Shown: one piece after another, positions 1 through 6,950 of the stretch | Numbering within the stretch: position 1 is the first letter of the stretch | How the letters are laid out: every line of letters starts with the position of its first letter | DNA from: DASYML01 sp036399835 | Lineage (GTDB): Bacteria; Acidobacteriota; Blastocatellia; Pyrinomonadales; Pyrinomonadaceae | Assembly (NCBI GenBank): GCA_036399835.1 | Contig: DASWMI010000175.1 | Span: forward strand, 1 to 10,820 | Reading direction: 5' to 3' | DNA length: 10,820 nt | Made by a program: the position numbers and the translations under genes | Notes under the pieces: generated by a model | What the model saw: the letters and a program-made list of their open reading frames with translations, nothing else | Database searches by the model: none | Told to the model about the DNA's origin: nothing

Positions 1-1073
1 TTGACGAGGTGCGTCGGGTTGAACGGCAGACTGGGGTAATAGCTGTTCGACTCGTGCGTGCAGAAGCAGCCGGCGGCGGCCTGTTTGCGCCGCGCCTGCA
101 TGGCGGGCGAGAGCCACAGCTTCTGGAAGTTCCAGTCGTAGTCGCGCAGGTTGCCGATGGGCGCGAGGTTTTCGCAGGACGAGAGCGTGCCTTCGTCGTA
201 GATGACCGCGCCGGCTGTGCCAGCGTAGCAAGTCAGTTGCGCCGTCTGCGTCTCCTGCGTCTTCGCAATCAGGTCGTGCATGTAGATGTCAATCGCGGCC
301 TTGAAGAAACCGGCCTCGCCGCCGTAATTATTCTTGAGCGCGGCGTGGCGCGAATCTTCGTCAATCATCTGCGCGAGCCTGGCATAGCGCGTGTGGTCTA
401 TCTCAAGCTCAAGAGGGTCGGCTGAAGGCGGGCGGATGTAATTGAAGTTGACCTTATCCGGTTTTAGCTCGTACTTGAGAAAGTCGTACCACTCAAAAAT
501 CGTGTCCTGGTTCGAGTGCATAAAGCAGGTGCAGGTTTGAATATCGAGTCTCGGATACTCCTTTTTAATCAACTGAAGCTGGCGCGCCGTGTCAATGGCG
601 ATGTCCCAGGAGCCTGGTTTCTGACGAATCTTCTCGTGCTGGTCCTTGAGGCCGTCTATACCGAGCGCGACCGTCACGTTCAGGTTCGGGCACTCTTCGA
701 GGATGCGCGTCACGTCCGGCATGATGCGCTTCTGAATCTGCCCGTTGGACATGATGTAGATGGATTCGAGTTTATTATTTTGATAAAAGGAGCGCGCAAT
801 CTCCGGCAAGTCCCTGCGCGTAAAAGGCTCGCCGCCCGCGAGGATGAGGACGCCCAGATTGCCGCCGAGTGTCTCGGAGATTCTTTCAATCTCGTGCGTC
901 TTCATCTGTAGCTTTTTGCGCGGGCGGTCGTCCAGCTCGTCCGTAAAGAAGCAGTGCGTACAGCGCATATCGCAGACGGATGTGACCAGAATATTCAGGA
1001 GCACGGGCGCAAAAGGCTGGCCCAGCGCAAGCCGCGTATAACGCTTTAAGAGTTCTTTTGTCGTATAGTCCAT
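1..1073 (-). CDS. Radical SAM/SPASM-type enzyme, 3' end cut by window edge
   Basis: Translating the minus strand from the ATG at 1073 gives 357 residues with no stop before the window edge, so the C-terminus is missing. The radical SAM cluster motif CDMRCTHC is at about residues 34-41 (Cys34, Cys38, Cys41, spacing C-x3-C-x2-C), which binds the 4Fe-4S cluster that cleaves SAM. A GGEP motif at about 80-83 is the usual SAM-contacting element, and GIDG at about 138-141 fits a core strand. Further cysteines at about 282, 300, 336 and 338, including CYAGTAGAVIYDEGTLSSC, resemble a SPASM/Twitch domain that carries auxiliary clusters. These domains occur in peptide- and cofactor-modifying enzymes (PqqE, MoaA, AlbA types). 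I do not recognise the specific subfamily and no substrate gene is visible. A GGGG stretch lies 5 bases upstream of the start. The gene has its own promoter at 1151-1179. The fold is near certain; the reaction is unknown. Confidence 0.9.
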   Translation of the reverse strand, partial: MDYTTKELLKRYTRLALGQPFAPVLLNILVTSVCDMRCTHCFFTDELDDRPRKKLQMKTHEIERISETLGGNLGVLILAGGEPFTRRDLPEIARSFYQNNKLESIYIMSNGQIQKRIMPDVTRILEECPNLNVTVALGIDGLKDQHEKIRQKPGSWDIAIDTARQLQLIKKEYPRLDIQTCTCFMHSNQDTIFEWYDFLKYELKPDKVNFNYIRPPSADPLELEIDHTRYARLAQMIDEDSRHAALKNNYGGEAGFFKAAIDIYMHDLIAKTQETQTAQLTCYAGTAGAVIYDEGTLSSCENLAPIGNLRDYDWNFQKLWLSPAMQARRKQAAAGCFCTHESNSYYPSLPFNPTHLV

Positions 1074-1088
1074 TTCAACCCCAAGTTT

Positions 1089-1117
1089 GGCGCGACCCCT
1101 TTTCGAGAGGGCGCGCC
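1089..1117 (-). promoter_or_regulatory. Leader hairpin upstream of the radical SAM gene
   Basis: On the minus strand GGCGCG-CCC pairs with GGG-(GT)-CGCGCC around a loop of about 9 bases, ending 15 bases before the start codon. No U-run follows it, so it is not a typical terminator for the upstream regulator gene. It lies downstream of the predicted promoter and so would be in the 5' untranslated leader. It may affect mRNA stability or access of ribosomes; this is inference. Confidence 0.4.
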
Positions 1118-1150
1118 GTCGTCGCCCCGCGAGGCAACGCTTAAACCTAA

Positions 1151-1179
1151 CTGATACGGTATTTATCCCGCCTTGTCAA
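1151..1179 (-). promoter_or_regulatory. Sigma70-like promoter for the radical SAM gene
   Basis: The minus strand carries a perfect TTGACA -35 box (1174-1179), a 17-base spacer, and TATCAG (1151-1156, 4 of 6 matches to TATAAT). Transcription would start near 1144, giving a leader of about 70 bases. The 149-base gap between the regulator stop and this gene has no clear rho-independent terminator, so some read-through from the regulator operon remains possible. Confidence 0.5.
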
Positions 1180-1222
1180 CGCGCTGAAGAAAAGCCCCGG
1201 ACAGATGGCGCGAACTTGGATG

Positions 1223-2587
1223 CTAAGAAGCTGCGGTGCGCTCGCCGCGTACCTGTATGCCGAGCGAGCGCATGCGTCTGTAAAGATGGCTGCGGTCAAC
1301 TCCCATCAGTTCCGCCGCGCGCGAGACGTTGCCTTCGGCCTCGGCCAGTTTTCTCTGTATGAACTCTCGATGATAGGCATCCGTCGCTTCTTTGAAGGAG
1401 GGAAATCTGAAGGAGGCCGCCGGAGGCTCTTCGCCGCCGAGGGGCGGCAGGTCCGCAGCCGAGACCTTTGCACGGCCCTGCATGATGACCACGCGCTCGA
1501 TAGTATTCTTCAGCTCGCGCACATTCCCGGGCCAGGAATAGCCCTGCATCGCTTCGAGCGCGTCAGGCTCGAATCGCTTGGGCCTTTTGCCGTAAGCGCC
1601 TGAGAATTTCTGGTTGAAATATTCAACGAGGAGCGGCACATCTTCGAGCCGCTCGCGCAAAGGCGGCAGCTCGAACGGAATCACGTTCAAGCGATAAAAG
1701 AGGTCTGGGCGAAACTGGCCGCGCTCGATTTCAAGGTCCAGCCGCTTGTTGGTCGCCGCCAGCACACGCACGTCAACGCGCACGCTCGCGCCGCTCCCGA
1801 CCGCCTCGAAACGCTGCTCCTCCAAGACACGCAGGACCTTCGCCTGGACGCGCGCGCTCATGTCTCCCACTTCGTCCAGAAAGAGCGTCGCGCCGTCCGC
1901 CAGCTCAAACTTCCCTTTCTTGGCGGCGGTCGCGCCCGTAAAAGCCCCCTTGACGTGGCCGAACAATTCCGACTCGATTAACTCTTCGGGTATCGCAGCC
2001 GAATTGACCTCGACGAAGGGCGCGGACGCACGTCTGGACTGCGCATGCAGAGCGCGTGCGACCAGTTCTTTGCCCGTGCCGGACTCGCCGTAAATCAGGA
2101 CGCGTCCGTCCGTCGGCGCAACCACCGCAATCTGCTTGCGCAGAGCACGCATCGCCACGGACTCGCCAATCATCGCGTACTCTTCATTAAGCTCCGCCGA
2201 TAGTTCCGCGTTGACGCGCTCAAGCTGCCGCTGCCGCAAAGCGTTGCGCAGCGTCAGGACAGTCTTTTCGATTGAGAGCGGCTTTTCGATAAAATCGAAC
2301 GCGCCGAGCTTGGTCGCGCGGACAGCCGTCTCTATGTTTCCGTGACCGGAGATAATCACGACGGCGCTCTCGTTGCCCATCCCGCGAAGCTGCTTTAAGG
2401 TTTCCAGCCCGTCAATCCCCGGCAGCCACACGTCCAGCAGGATGCAACCGTAAGCCCTGCGCTCGACCGCCCGCAAACACTCCTCGCCCGTCGCGACCGT
2501 CTCAGTCGCGTATCCCTCATCCTCCAGCACGGCGCGCAAAGTCTCGCGTATCCCGCGCTCATCATCAACAATCAGGATTGATTCCAT
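1223..2587 (-). CDS. ntrX: NtrX-like sigma54-dependent response regulator
   Basis: This 454-residue protein is the usual length for NtrX/NtrC-type regulators. A receiver domain covers about 1-120: acidic pair Asp8/Asp9, phosphoacceptor Asp52, Ser80 and Lys102. The AAA+ sigma54-interaction domain spans about 137-370: Walker A GESGTGKE at 167-174, the sigma54-contacting GAFTGA loop at 214-219, Walker B LFLDEVGD at 235-242, and arginine-finger region FRPDLFYRL near 292-300. A Fis-type helix-turn-helix is at about 405-443; its ending DRSHLYRRMRSLGI is typical of NtrX. When phosphorylated by its partner kinase it should remodel sigma54-RNA polymerase at enhancer-dependent promoters. The kinase gene lies immediately upstream on the same strand. 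The ribosome site is weak (GGA about 7 bases before ATG) and sits at the edge of the palindromic array. The family call is firm; the NtrX assignment over other NtrC-family members rests on the pairing with an NtrY-like kinase and the C-terminal motif. Confidence 0.93.
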   Translation of the reverse strand: MESILIVDDERGIRETLRAVLEDEGYATETVATGEECLRAVERRAYGCILLDVWLPGIDGLETLKQLRGMGNESAVVIISGHGNIETAVRATKLGAFDFIEKPLSIEKTVLTLRNALRQRQLERVNAELSAELNEEYAMIGESVAMRALRKQIAVVAPTDGRVLIYGESGTGKELVARALHAQSRRASAPFVEVNSAAIPEELIESELFGHVKGAFTGATAAKKGKFELADGATLFLDEVGDMSARVQAKVLRVLEEQRFEAVGSGASVRVDVRVLAATNKRLDLEIERGQFRPDLFYRLNVIPFELPPLRERLEDVPLLVEYFNQKFSGAYGKRPKRFEPDALEAMQGYSWPGNVRELKNTIERVVIMQGRAKVSAADLPPLGGEEPPAASFRFPSFKEATDAYHREFIQRKLAEAEGNVSRAAELMGVDRSHLYRRMRSLGIQVRGERTAAS

Positions 2588-2592
2588 AAAAC

Positions 2593-2686
2593 AGTCCAGA
2601 GTCTGGAGTCTGAGAGTCTAGGAGTCAGAAGACAAAAGCTTTTGGCCTTTGACTCCGAGACTCTCGGACTCTCAGACTCTGAGACT
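2593..2686. repeat. Head-to-head octamer array forming a long imperfect palindrome
   Basis: The right half (2651-2686) is a strict 8-bp tandem: GACTC begins at 2651, 2659, 2667 and 2675, with a final GACT at 2683. The left half has AGTC at 2593, 2600, 2607, 2615 and 2623, with periods of 7, 7, 8 and 8. The halves face each other around AAAAGCTTTT (2634-2643). The arms, each about 46 bases, are roughly 80% complementary by eye. The element fills nearly all of the gap between the kinase stop and the regulator start, so it would be transcribed in the kinase-regulator mRNA. It contains eight GANTC words. No poly-U follows it, so an ordinary terminator is unlikely. Confidence 0.85.
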
Positions 2687-2688
2687 TT

Positions 2689-4968
2689 TCAAGCGTTTGT
2701 CACCGGCAGCTCGATGACGAACTTTGCTCCGTGCGGGTGGTTGGCTTCGGCGCGTATGCGCCCGCTGTGGTCCATAATGATGCGTTGGACGATAGCCAGT
2801 CCGAGGCCCGTGCCGCGACCGCGCGTCGAGAAATAGGGTTGAAAGAGGCGCGCGAAATCCTTGCTCGGGATGCCGTGGCCCGTGTCCGTGACTTCTACCA
2901 GGAGCAGGCCGCGCGCGTGGTCATGCGCCGTCGCAACGGTGATGCGCCGCTCGCCCTCTATTGAAGCCAGTGCTTCGAGCGCGTTGTCAATCAGGTTGAC
3001 GAGGACGCGCTTTAACTGCTCGGCATCGAGCATCGCAGGCGGGAGCACGCGCGCCAGGTAAACATCCATCCGCGCGCCGTCCAGACGATCTTCATAAAGC
3101 GTCACGGCCTGGCGCACAATCTCGTTGAGGTCGGCTGTCTCCAGGCGCGCGTGCGGTAGACGGGCAAAGCGCGAGAACTCGTCAACCATAGCCTTTAGCC
3201 CGGCCACCTCGCGCGTGATGGTCTGCGTGCACTCGTCTATGACCCTCCCGACGCGCTCACGCTCGAAGGCTTTCTCCGCGCTCGCGCCGTCCGACCCGTT
3301 TGTCTCAGAGCCATTGCCGCCGTTGGTCTCTCGATGAAAATTTTTGAAGATGCGCTCGGCTGAAAGCTGTATGGGTGTCAGAGGGTTTTTGATCTCGTGT
3401 GCCATACGACGCGCGACCTCGCTCCAGGCGGCGGCCCTTTGCGCGGCCAGCAGCTCGGACAAATCCTCTATCACGAGCACGACGCCGCGCCTCTCCTCAT
3501 GCGTGTTGGCGCGCAGGGCCGTGGCCGTGAGCGCGACCGGGATGGCCGCGCCGTCATGCAGAGAGCCGCGCGCCAGCTCCGACTGTTCCGTTGCGCGTCC
3601 CATGCGGCGCGCGCGTTTGAGCAAGGAATCCAGCACCGCGCGGTCTTCCGGATTCTCTATCTCTGCGAGCGAGAGATTGACTTGCGCCTGCTCTGTCAAA
3701 CGAAGCATCTGCGCGGCGGCGGCGTTGATGGTCGTGACGCGATTATCCTCGTCGAAAGAGATGACGCCGGTCGAGAGCGATTCAAGGACGGTTTCTATAT
3801 AGTTGCGACGTTCTTCGAGCGCCAGATTCTTTTCGCGCAGCTCTGTCGCGCCCGCTTCTATACGGCGACGATTCTCTCCGAGCTGCGCCGTCATCTCGTT
3901 AAAAGAGTGGGCCAACAAGGCCAGCTCGTCATCCGCGATGGCCGTCACGCGATGCTCAAGGTTGCCGCGCGCCACTTCGTCTGAGGCTTCGACCAACGCC
4001 TTGATGGGCGTGCCTATCCCGCGCGCCAGGTGTATGGCAATCCAGGTCGAGGCGAAGAGCAGCATGAGCGTCATCAATCCGAGCGTCGAGAGACCGAGCA
4101 GTCGCACCTTGCGCTGTCTGGCGACGAGATGTTGATACTCCGTCCTGTAGTCCGTAATGACACGGCTCAAATTCGAGTCGCTGTAGCGCGAGGGAACCAG
4201 GAGCAGCGTGCGATTGCCTCCGAGCGGGGCCGTCACCACGTCAAAGCCTCTCCCGTCCATGAGCCTGTTGTCATCCCCCCCGGAAGAGCGCGCGAGTTCC
4301 AGAGCATGGTCCAGGTCCTTCTGCTCCGAAGGCTGCAAAGCGGCCAGAGCCTTCACCTGTACCTCTCCGCTGGCGTTCATAATCGCAGCCGCAGCCAGCT
4401 TACCCCTCTCGACCAACTCGGCCAGCGCCTGTTCGCTGCCGAGTTCCGGCTGTCGGTCAATCAGGACGGCGAGCATCCCTGCGGTCTGCTTCATCTCGCG
4501 CGTGTGATTGGCGAGCGTCTCTTTCTGCAACGTGTCGGCCTCGCTGATGACTTCGTCCGGCAGCCTAAAAAACCATTTCTCAAGCGAGCGATTAAAGAAG
4601 AGATAGGAGAAGCAGGCCATCGCCGTGATGGGGAGGAGGCTGACGGCAATGAAGTAGACGACGAGCCGCGTCTTGATCTTCGAGCCGAGCTGTCGTTCGC
4701 GTCTCTCGCGTCTGAGCTTTAAGAGATTGCGCACGAAGATAAAGGTAAAGACGATGAAGGCCGCGAAGTTTAGCGATGAGAGCGCGTAGAGCAGCAGCGT
4801 ATCCGAAGCCGTGTCCGGCGGGATGACCGTCCAGAGCCAGAGCTGCTGTGCCACCAGCACGGAGAGAAAAACCAGGACCAGTCCGCCCAGCAGCCAGGGC
4901 GCTGTACGCCTGCGCGGCTTCGCTTCCTTCAGCCCCTTCGCTTCTGCTGTCTCTCTGCGCTCGCTCAT
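2689..4968 (-). CDS. ntrY: NtrY-like membrane sensor histidine kinase
   Basis: This 759-residue protein has the NtrY topology. Two N-terminal membrane helices (about 24-46 and 58-80) are followed by a charged loop, a third helix (about 102-125), an extracytoplasmic sensor region of about 160 residues, and a fourth helix (about 288-313). Next come a HAMP domain (about 314-365), a PAS domain (about 385-505), and the dimerisation domain with phosphoacceptor His524 in AHEIKNPLTPIQLSAER, a signature of NtrY. The ATPase domain has an N-box near Asn658/Asn662, DTGHGI at 695-700 and GRGTGLGL at 717-724. All catalytic elements are intact. A Gly/Asn/Ser-rich stretch (about 546-565) separates the two dimerisation helices. 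It probably phosphorylates the NtrX-like regulator encoded next. The ligand is unknown; NtrYX systems elsewhere respond to nitrogen or redox state, but nothing here fixes the signal. The next in-frame Met is residue 117, so this start is secure. Confidence 0.93.
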   Translation of the reverse strand: MSERRETAEAKGLKEAKPRRRTAPWLLGGLVLVFLSVLVAQQLWLWTVIPPDTASDTLLLYALSSLNFAAFIVFTFIFVRNLLKLRRERRERQLGSKIKTRLVVYFIAVSLLPITAMACFSYLFFNRSLEKWFFRLPDEVISEADTLQKETLANHTREMKQTAGMLAVLIDRQPELGSEQALAELVERGKLAAAAIMNASGEVQVKALAALQPSEQKDLDHALELARSSGGDDNRLMDGRGFDVVTAPLGGNRTLLLVPSRYSDSNLSRVITDYRTEYQHLVARQRKVRLLGLSTLGLMTLMLLFASTWIAIHLARGIGTPIKALVEASDEVARGNLEHRVTAIADDELALLAHSFNEMTAQLGENRRRIEAGATELREKNLALEERRNYIETVLESLSTGVISFDEDNRVTTINAAAAQMLRLTEQAQVNLSLAEIENPEDRAVLDSLLKRARRMGRATEQSELARGSLHDGAAIPVALTATALRANTHEERRGVVLVIEDLSELLAAQRAAAWSEVARRMAHEIKNPLTPIQLSAERIFKNFHRETNGGNGSETNGSDGASAEKAFERERVGRVIDECTQTITREVAGLKAMVDEFSRFARLPHARLETADLNEIVRQAVTLYEDRLDGARMDVYLARVLPPAMLDAEQLKRVLVNLIDNALEALASIEGERRITVATAHDHARGLLLVEVTDTGHGIPSKDFARLFQPYFSTRGRGTGLGLAIVQRIIMDHSGRIRAEANHPHGAKFVIELPVTNA

Positions 4969-5089
4969 CAGCTCTTCGTCCTAGACGGAAAGTTTATCAT
5001 AGCCGCCTTCATCGTTTCCTCTTTATCTGACATGGTTTAGAATGGTCCGGCGGAAGAGAGCTTCATCGGTCCACGTCTTCAATCATCAA
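4969..5089. other. Divergent intergenic region between kinase and CPBP protease
   Basis: This stretch must hold promoters for both directions. Only partial boxes are visible: TATGAT on the minus strand near 4996-5001 (5 of 6 to a -10) and TAGAAT on the plus strand near 5039-5044, neither with a convincing -35. No strong ribosome-binding site precedes either candidate protease start. The part after 5042 is an open extension of the protease frame. Confidence 0.4.
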
Positions 5090-6076
5090 ATGAATCTCCC
5101 GGACATCTTCTTTAACGGCGCGGGACGGCTGCGCAGCGGCTGGCGGCTTGCCATCTTTATAGGCATCTACCTGATAGTCGTCGCGCTGGTCCAGTTCTCG
5201 ATTATGTTCATGGCCTCGCTCGTGATGGGCGCGGCGGCTGGTCCATTCCTGGAGGGCAACATGGGATGGGTCGTGCAGGCGCTGATGCTTTTCATCCCGG
5301 CGGCTGTGGTCGGCTGGCTCTGCTGCCTGATGTTGGAAGAGCTGCCGTGGCGCTCGCTCGGCTGGGGCTTGCACAGGGGCTGGTTGAGGGATTTGCTCAA
5401 AGGCTCTTTAATAGGCGCGGCCTCGCTCCTGCTCGCGGCGACGCTGGCGGCGGTCTTTGGCGGGCTTCGCTTCGCCTTCGTCGCCAGGATGATGCCAGCA
5501 GAGGTCGGCAAGACCCTCTTGGTCTCCGGCCTCATCTTTATACTCGCCGCCGCCGCCGAAGAGATGCTCTTTCGCGGCTATCCCTTACAGACGCTGGCCC
5601 GCGCGCGTCTGGCCTGGTTCGGGCTGCTGATTACCTCTGTCCTGTTCGCCTCAGTGCATCTTAACAACCCGAACGTCGTGCGTGGATTTACTTTTATCAA
5701 TACTCTTTTGGCGGGCATCTGGCTCGGCATGGCCTACCTGCGCACGCGCAGCCTCTGGCTGCCGCTTGGCATCCACTGGTCCTGGAACTGGACCATGGGC
5801 GCGGTCCTCGGCCTGCCTGTCAGCGGCATCGAGCGACTGACCCCCGCGCCGCTCATGCGCGCTGTGGATGCAGGCCCGGCCTGGCTCACAGGCGGCGCAT
5901 ACGGGATAGAGGGCGGCGCGGCCTGTACGCTTGCGCTCATCCTGTCCACGCTCTTTATCTGGCGAACGCGACTGCTCTCGCCGAACGAAGAGATGAAGCG
6001 TTTGACCAGCGAAGAGAATCCCAGGCCCGACTACCGGCCAGTTCATATCTACGAGCGACCCTCAGAGCAAGGATGA
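5090..6076 (+). CDS. CPBP-family intramembrane metalloprotease
   Basis: The frame is open from an ATG at 5042 (344 residues). I prefer the ATG at 5090 (328 residues) because family members usually begin just before the FFNGxGRLRSGWR segment, and the extra 16 residues look unlike a leader; neither start has a clear Shine-Dalgarno. The protein is strongly hydrophobic with about seven to eight membrane helices. Abi/CPBP motifs are in order (numbering from 5042): EEMLFR with Glu173, Glu174 and Arg178; FASVH with His206; and GIHWSWNW with His245, the predicted metal and catalytic residues. Family members include CAAX prenyl proteases and bacteriocin-immunity proteins, so the substrate cannot be told from sequence. 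The cytoplasmic tail (about 310-344) is charged and ends in YERPSEQG. It is transcribed away from the kinase operon, with no operon partner downstream because 280 non-coding bases follow. Confidence 0.88.
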   Translation: MNLPDIFFNGAGRLRSGWRLAIFIGIYLIVVALVQFSIMFMASLVMGAAAGPFLEGNMGWVVQALMLFIPAAVVGWLCCLMLEELPWRSLGWGLHRGWLRDLLKGSLIGAASLLLAATLAAVFGGLRFAFVARMMPAEVGKTLLVSGLIFILAAAAEEMLFRGYPLQTLARARLAWFGLLITSVLFASVHLNNPNVVRGFTFINTLLAGIWLGMAYLRTRSLWLPLGIHWSWNWTMGAVLGLPVSGIERLTPAPLMRAVDAGPAWLTGGAYGIEGGAACTLALILSTLFIWRTRLLSPNEEMKRLTSEENPRPDYRPVHIYERPSEQG

Positions 6077-6082
6077 AAGAAT

Positions 6083-6160
6083 GACTATTCAAAAACCAGC
6101 CGCAGAGGCGCAGAGAGAGAGAGAGACAGAGCATAAGCAGGAAAGAGGTGTTGAATAGTC
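6083..6160. repeat. Small repeat element with 10-bp inverted-repeat ends
   Basis: A perfect inverted repeat, GACTATTCAA at 6083-6092 and TTGAATAGTC at 6151-6160, bounds 78 bases. Inside are CCGCAGAGGCGCAGAGA (6100-6116) and a 15-base AG run (6112-6126). It encodes nothing. The CGCAGAGGCGCAGAG core resembles, from memory, a dispersed intergenic repeat seen in several bacterial phyla. No U-run follows the right arm, which argues against a simple terminator. It could be a miniature non-autonomous element; no target duplication is obvious. Confidence 0.55.
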
Positions 6161-6356
6161 TTATAGAATTCCGATTTATCTACTCTCCGTGCCTGTGGTG
6201 GCTGATGGTCAGGTCTTGAATTACTCTCTTTTCAGTCATCGCCTTTTTATCCTGCATTGTTAGCTTTTCAGATTCGCCTGTTAACAGTTTCCGCGAGTCT
6301 AGCGTCTTTGTCCGCGGAAGGCGCAAAAAGATTGATTCCGAGTTTGAGGAATGTTG
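6161..6356 (+). promoter_or_regulatory. Leader and likely promoter region of the ECF sigma operon
   Basis: This stretch is AT-richer than its surroundings and has no credible gene. It contains a 7-bp inverted repeat, TTCCGCG (6289-6295) and CGCGGAA (6313-6319). It also has a possible ECF-type promoter: TTAACA at 6281-6286, 16 bases, then CGTCTT at 6303-6308. The match is loose. It would fit autoregulation by the sigma factor encoded immediately downstream, but this is inference. Confidence 0.3.
6346..6350 (+). promoter_or_regulatory. Ribosome-binding site deciding the sigma factor start
   Basis: GAGGA directly abuts an ATG at 6351, which is too close for initiation, but lies 6 bases from the in-frame ATG at 6357. 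The latter is therefore the better start. Confidence 0.6.
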
Positions 6357-6950
6357 ATGCCCGAAATCGAAGCCGCAGGCAACATGCTGCTGATGGTCAA
6401 AGAGGACCATGCTCTGAGCGCACAGCCTGTGCCCCTGCCGACGCCCATGCATGTCTCGCTCCTGGAGGCCGTGCGCGCGGGCGATAGTGAAGCCTTCGGC
6501 AGGCTCTACAATCTTTACGCGCCAATGGTCCACGGGCTGCTTCTGGCTCGCGTGCCCTACGACGAGGTGGATGATCTTTTACAGGATGTGTTTCTGCTCG
6601 CTTTTAAAAAGCTGCATACCTTACGCGATAACCGCGCGTTCGGCGGGTGGCTGGCGATGATTGCTCGTAATCACGCGGTCAATTTTTATCGTCGCCCGCG
6701 AGCGAGCGAGGAATTAACGGAAGAGATGGCGCAAACCAACGAGGCTCAGGCCGAGGCCAGAGAGATTCTGCACATCATACGCTCTCTGCCCGAAGCCTAT
6801 CGCGAAACGCTCATCCTGCGCCTCGTGGAAGGCATGACCGGACCGGAGATAGCCGAGCGGACGGGACTCACGCCAGATTCCGTGCGCGTCAACCTGCATC
6901 GCGGAATGAAGCAGCTACGCGCGCGGCTCGACGGAGGAGAAAGAAGATGA
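6357..6950 (+). CDS. ECF-type RNA polymerase sigma factor
   Basis: This 197-residue sigma70-family protein has only regions 2 and 4, as in group 4 (ECF) factors. Region 2 covers about 35-115 and includes the core-binding segment DDLLQDVFLLAFKKL and the promoter-melting part around FGGWLAMIARNHAVNFYRR. Region 4 covers about 138-190, with a helix-turn-helix in MTGPEIAERTGLTPDSVRV that reads the -35 element. An N-terminal extension of about 30 residues precedes region 2. The start at 6357 is chosen for ribosome-site spacing; 6351 is in frame two codons earlier. The stop codon overlaps the next start by ATGA, so the two proteins are probably made together, as expected for a sigma/anti-sigma pair. 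No C-terminal extension or extra domain is present. The ECF subgroup cannot be set by eye. Confidence 0.93.
   Translation: MPEIEAAGNMLLMVKEDHALSAQPVPLPTPMHVSLLEAVRAGDSEAFGRLYNLYAPMVHGLLLARVPYDEVDDLLQDVFLLAFKKLHTLRDNRAFGGWLAMIARNHAVNFYRRPRASEELTEEMAQTNEAQAEAREILHIIRSLPEAYRETLILRLVEGMTGPEIAERTGLTPDSVRVNLHRGMKQLRARLDGGERR

Noticed and set aside
9..911. Plus-strand open frames at the left end
   Set aside because: The minus strand encodes a radical SAM enzyme with all key motifs across the same bases.
2593..2686. CRISPR array
   Set aside because: Repeat units are 7-8 bp without spacers of constant length, the halves are inverted, and there are no cas genes.
3397..4722. Long plus-strand open frames (195 and 230 codons) opposite the histidine kinase
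   Set aside because: They are antisense to a fully motif-supported kinase, encode Arg-rich sequence with no recognisable domain, and are expected in GC-rich DNA.
5651..6046. Minus-strand frames opposite the CPBP protease
   Set aside because: The plus strand carries the conserved EExxxR and histidine motifs in the same place.
6083..6160. Rho-independent terminator for the protease gene
   Set aside because: The stem is only 10 bp around a 58-base loop and no U-tract follows.
6180..6533. Minus-strand frame of 117 codons overlapping the sigma factor start and leader
   Set aside because: It starts inside the sigma gene, has no domain or ribosome site, and its composition looks random.
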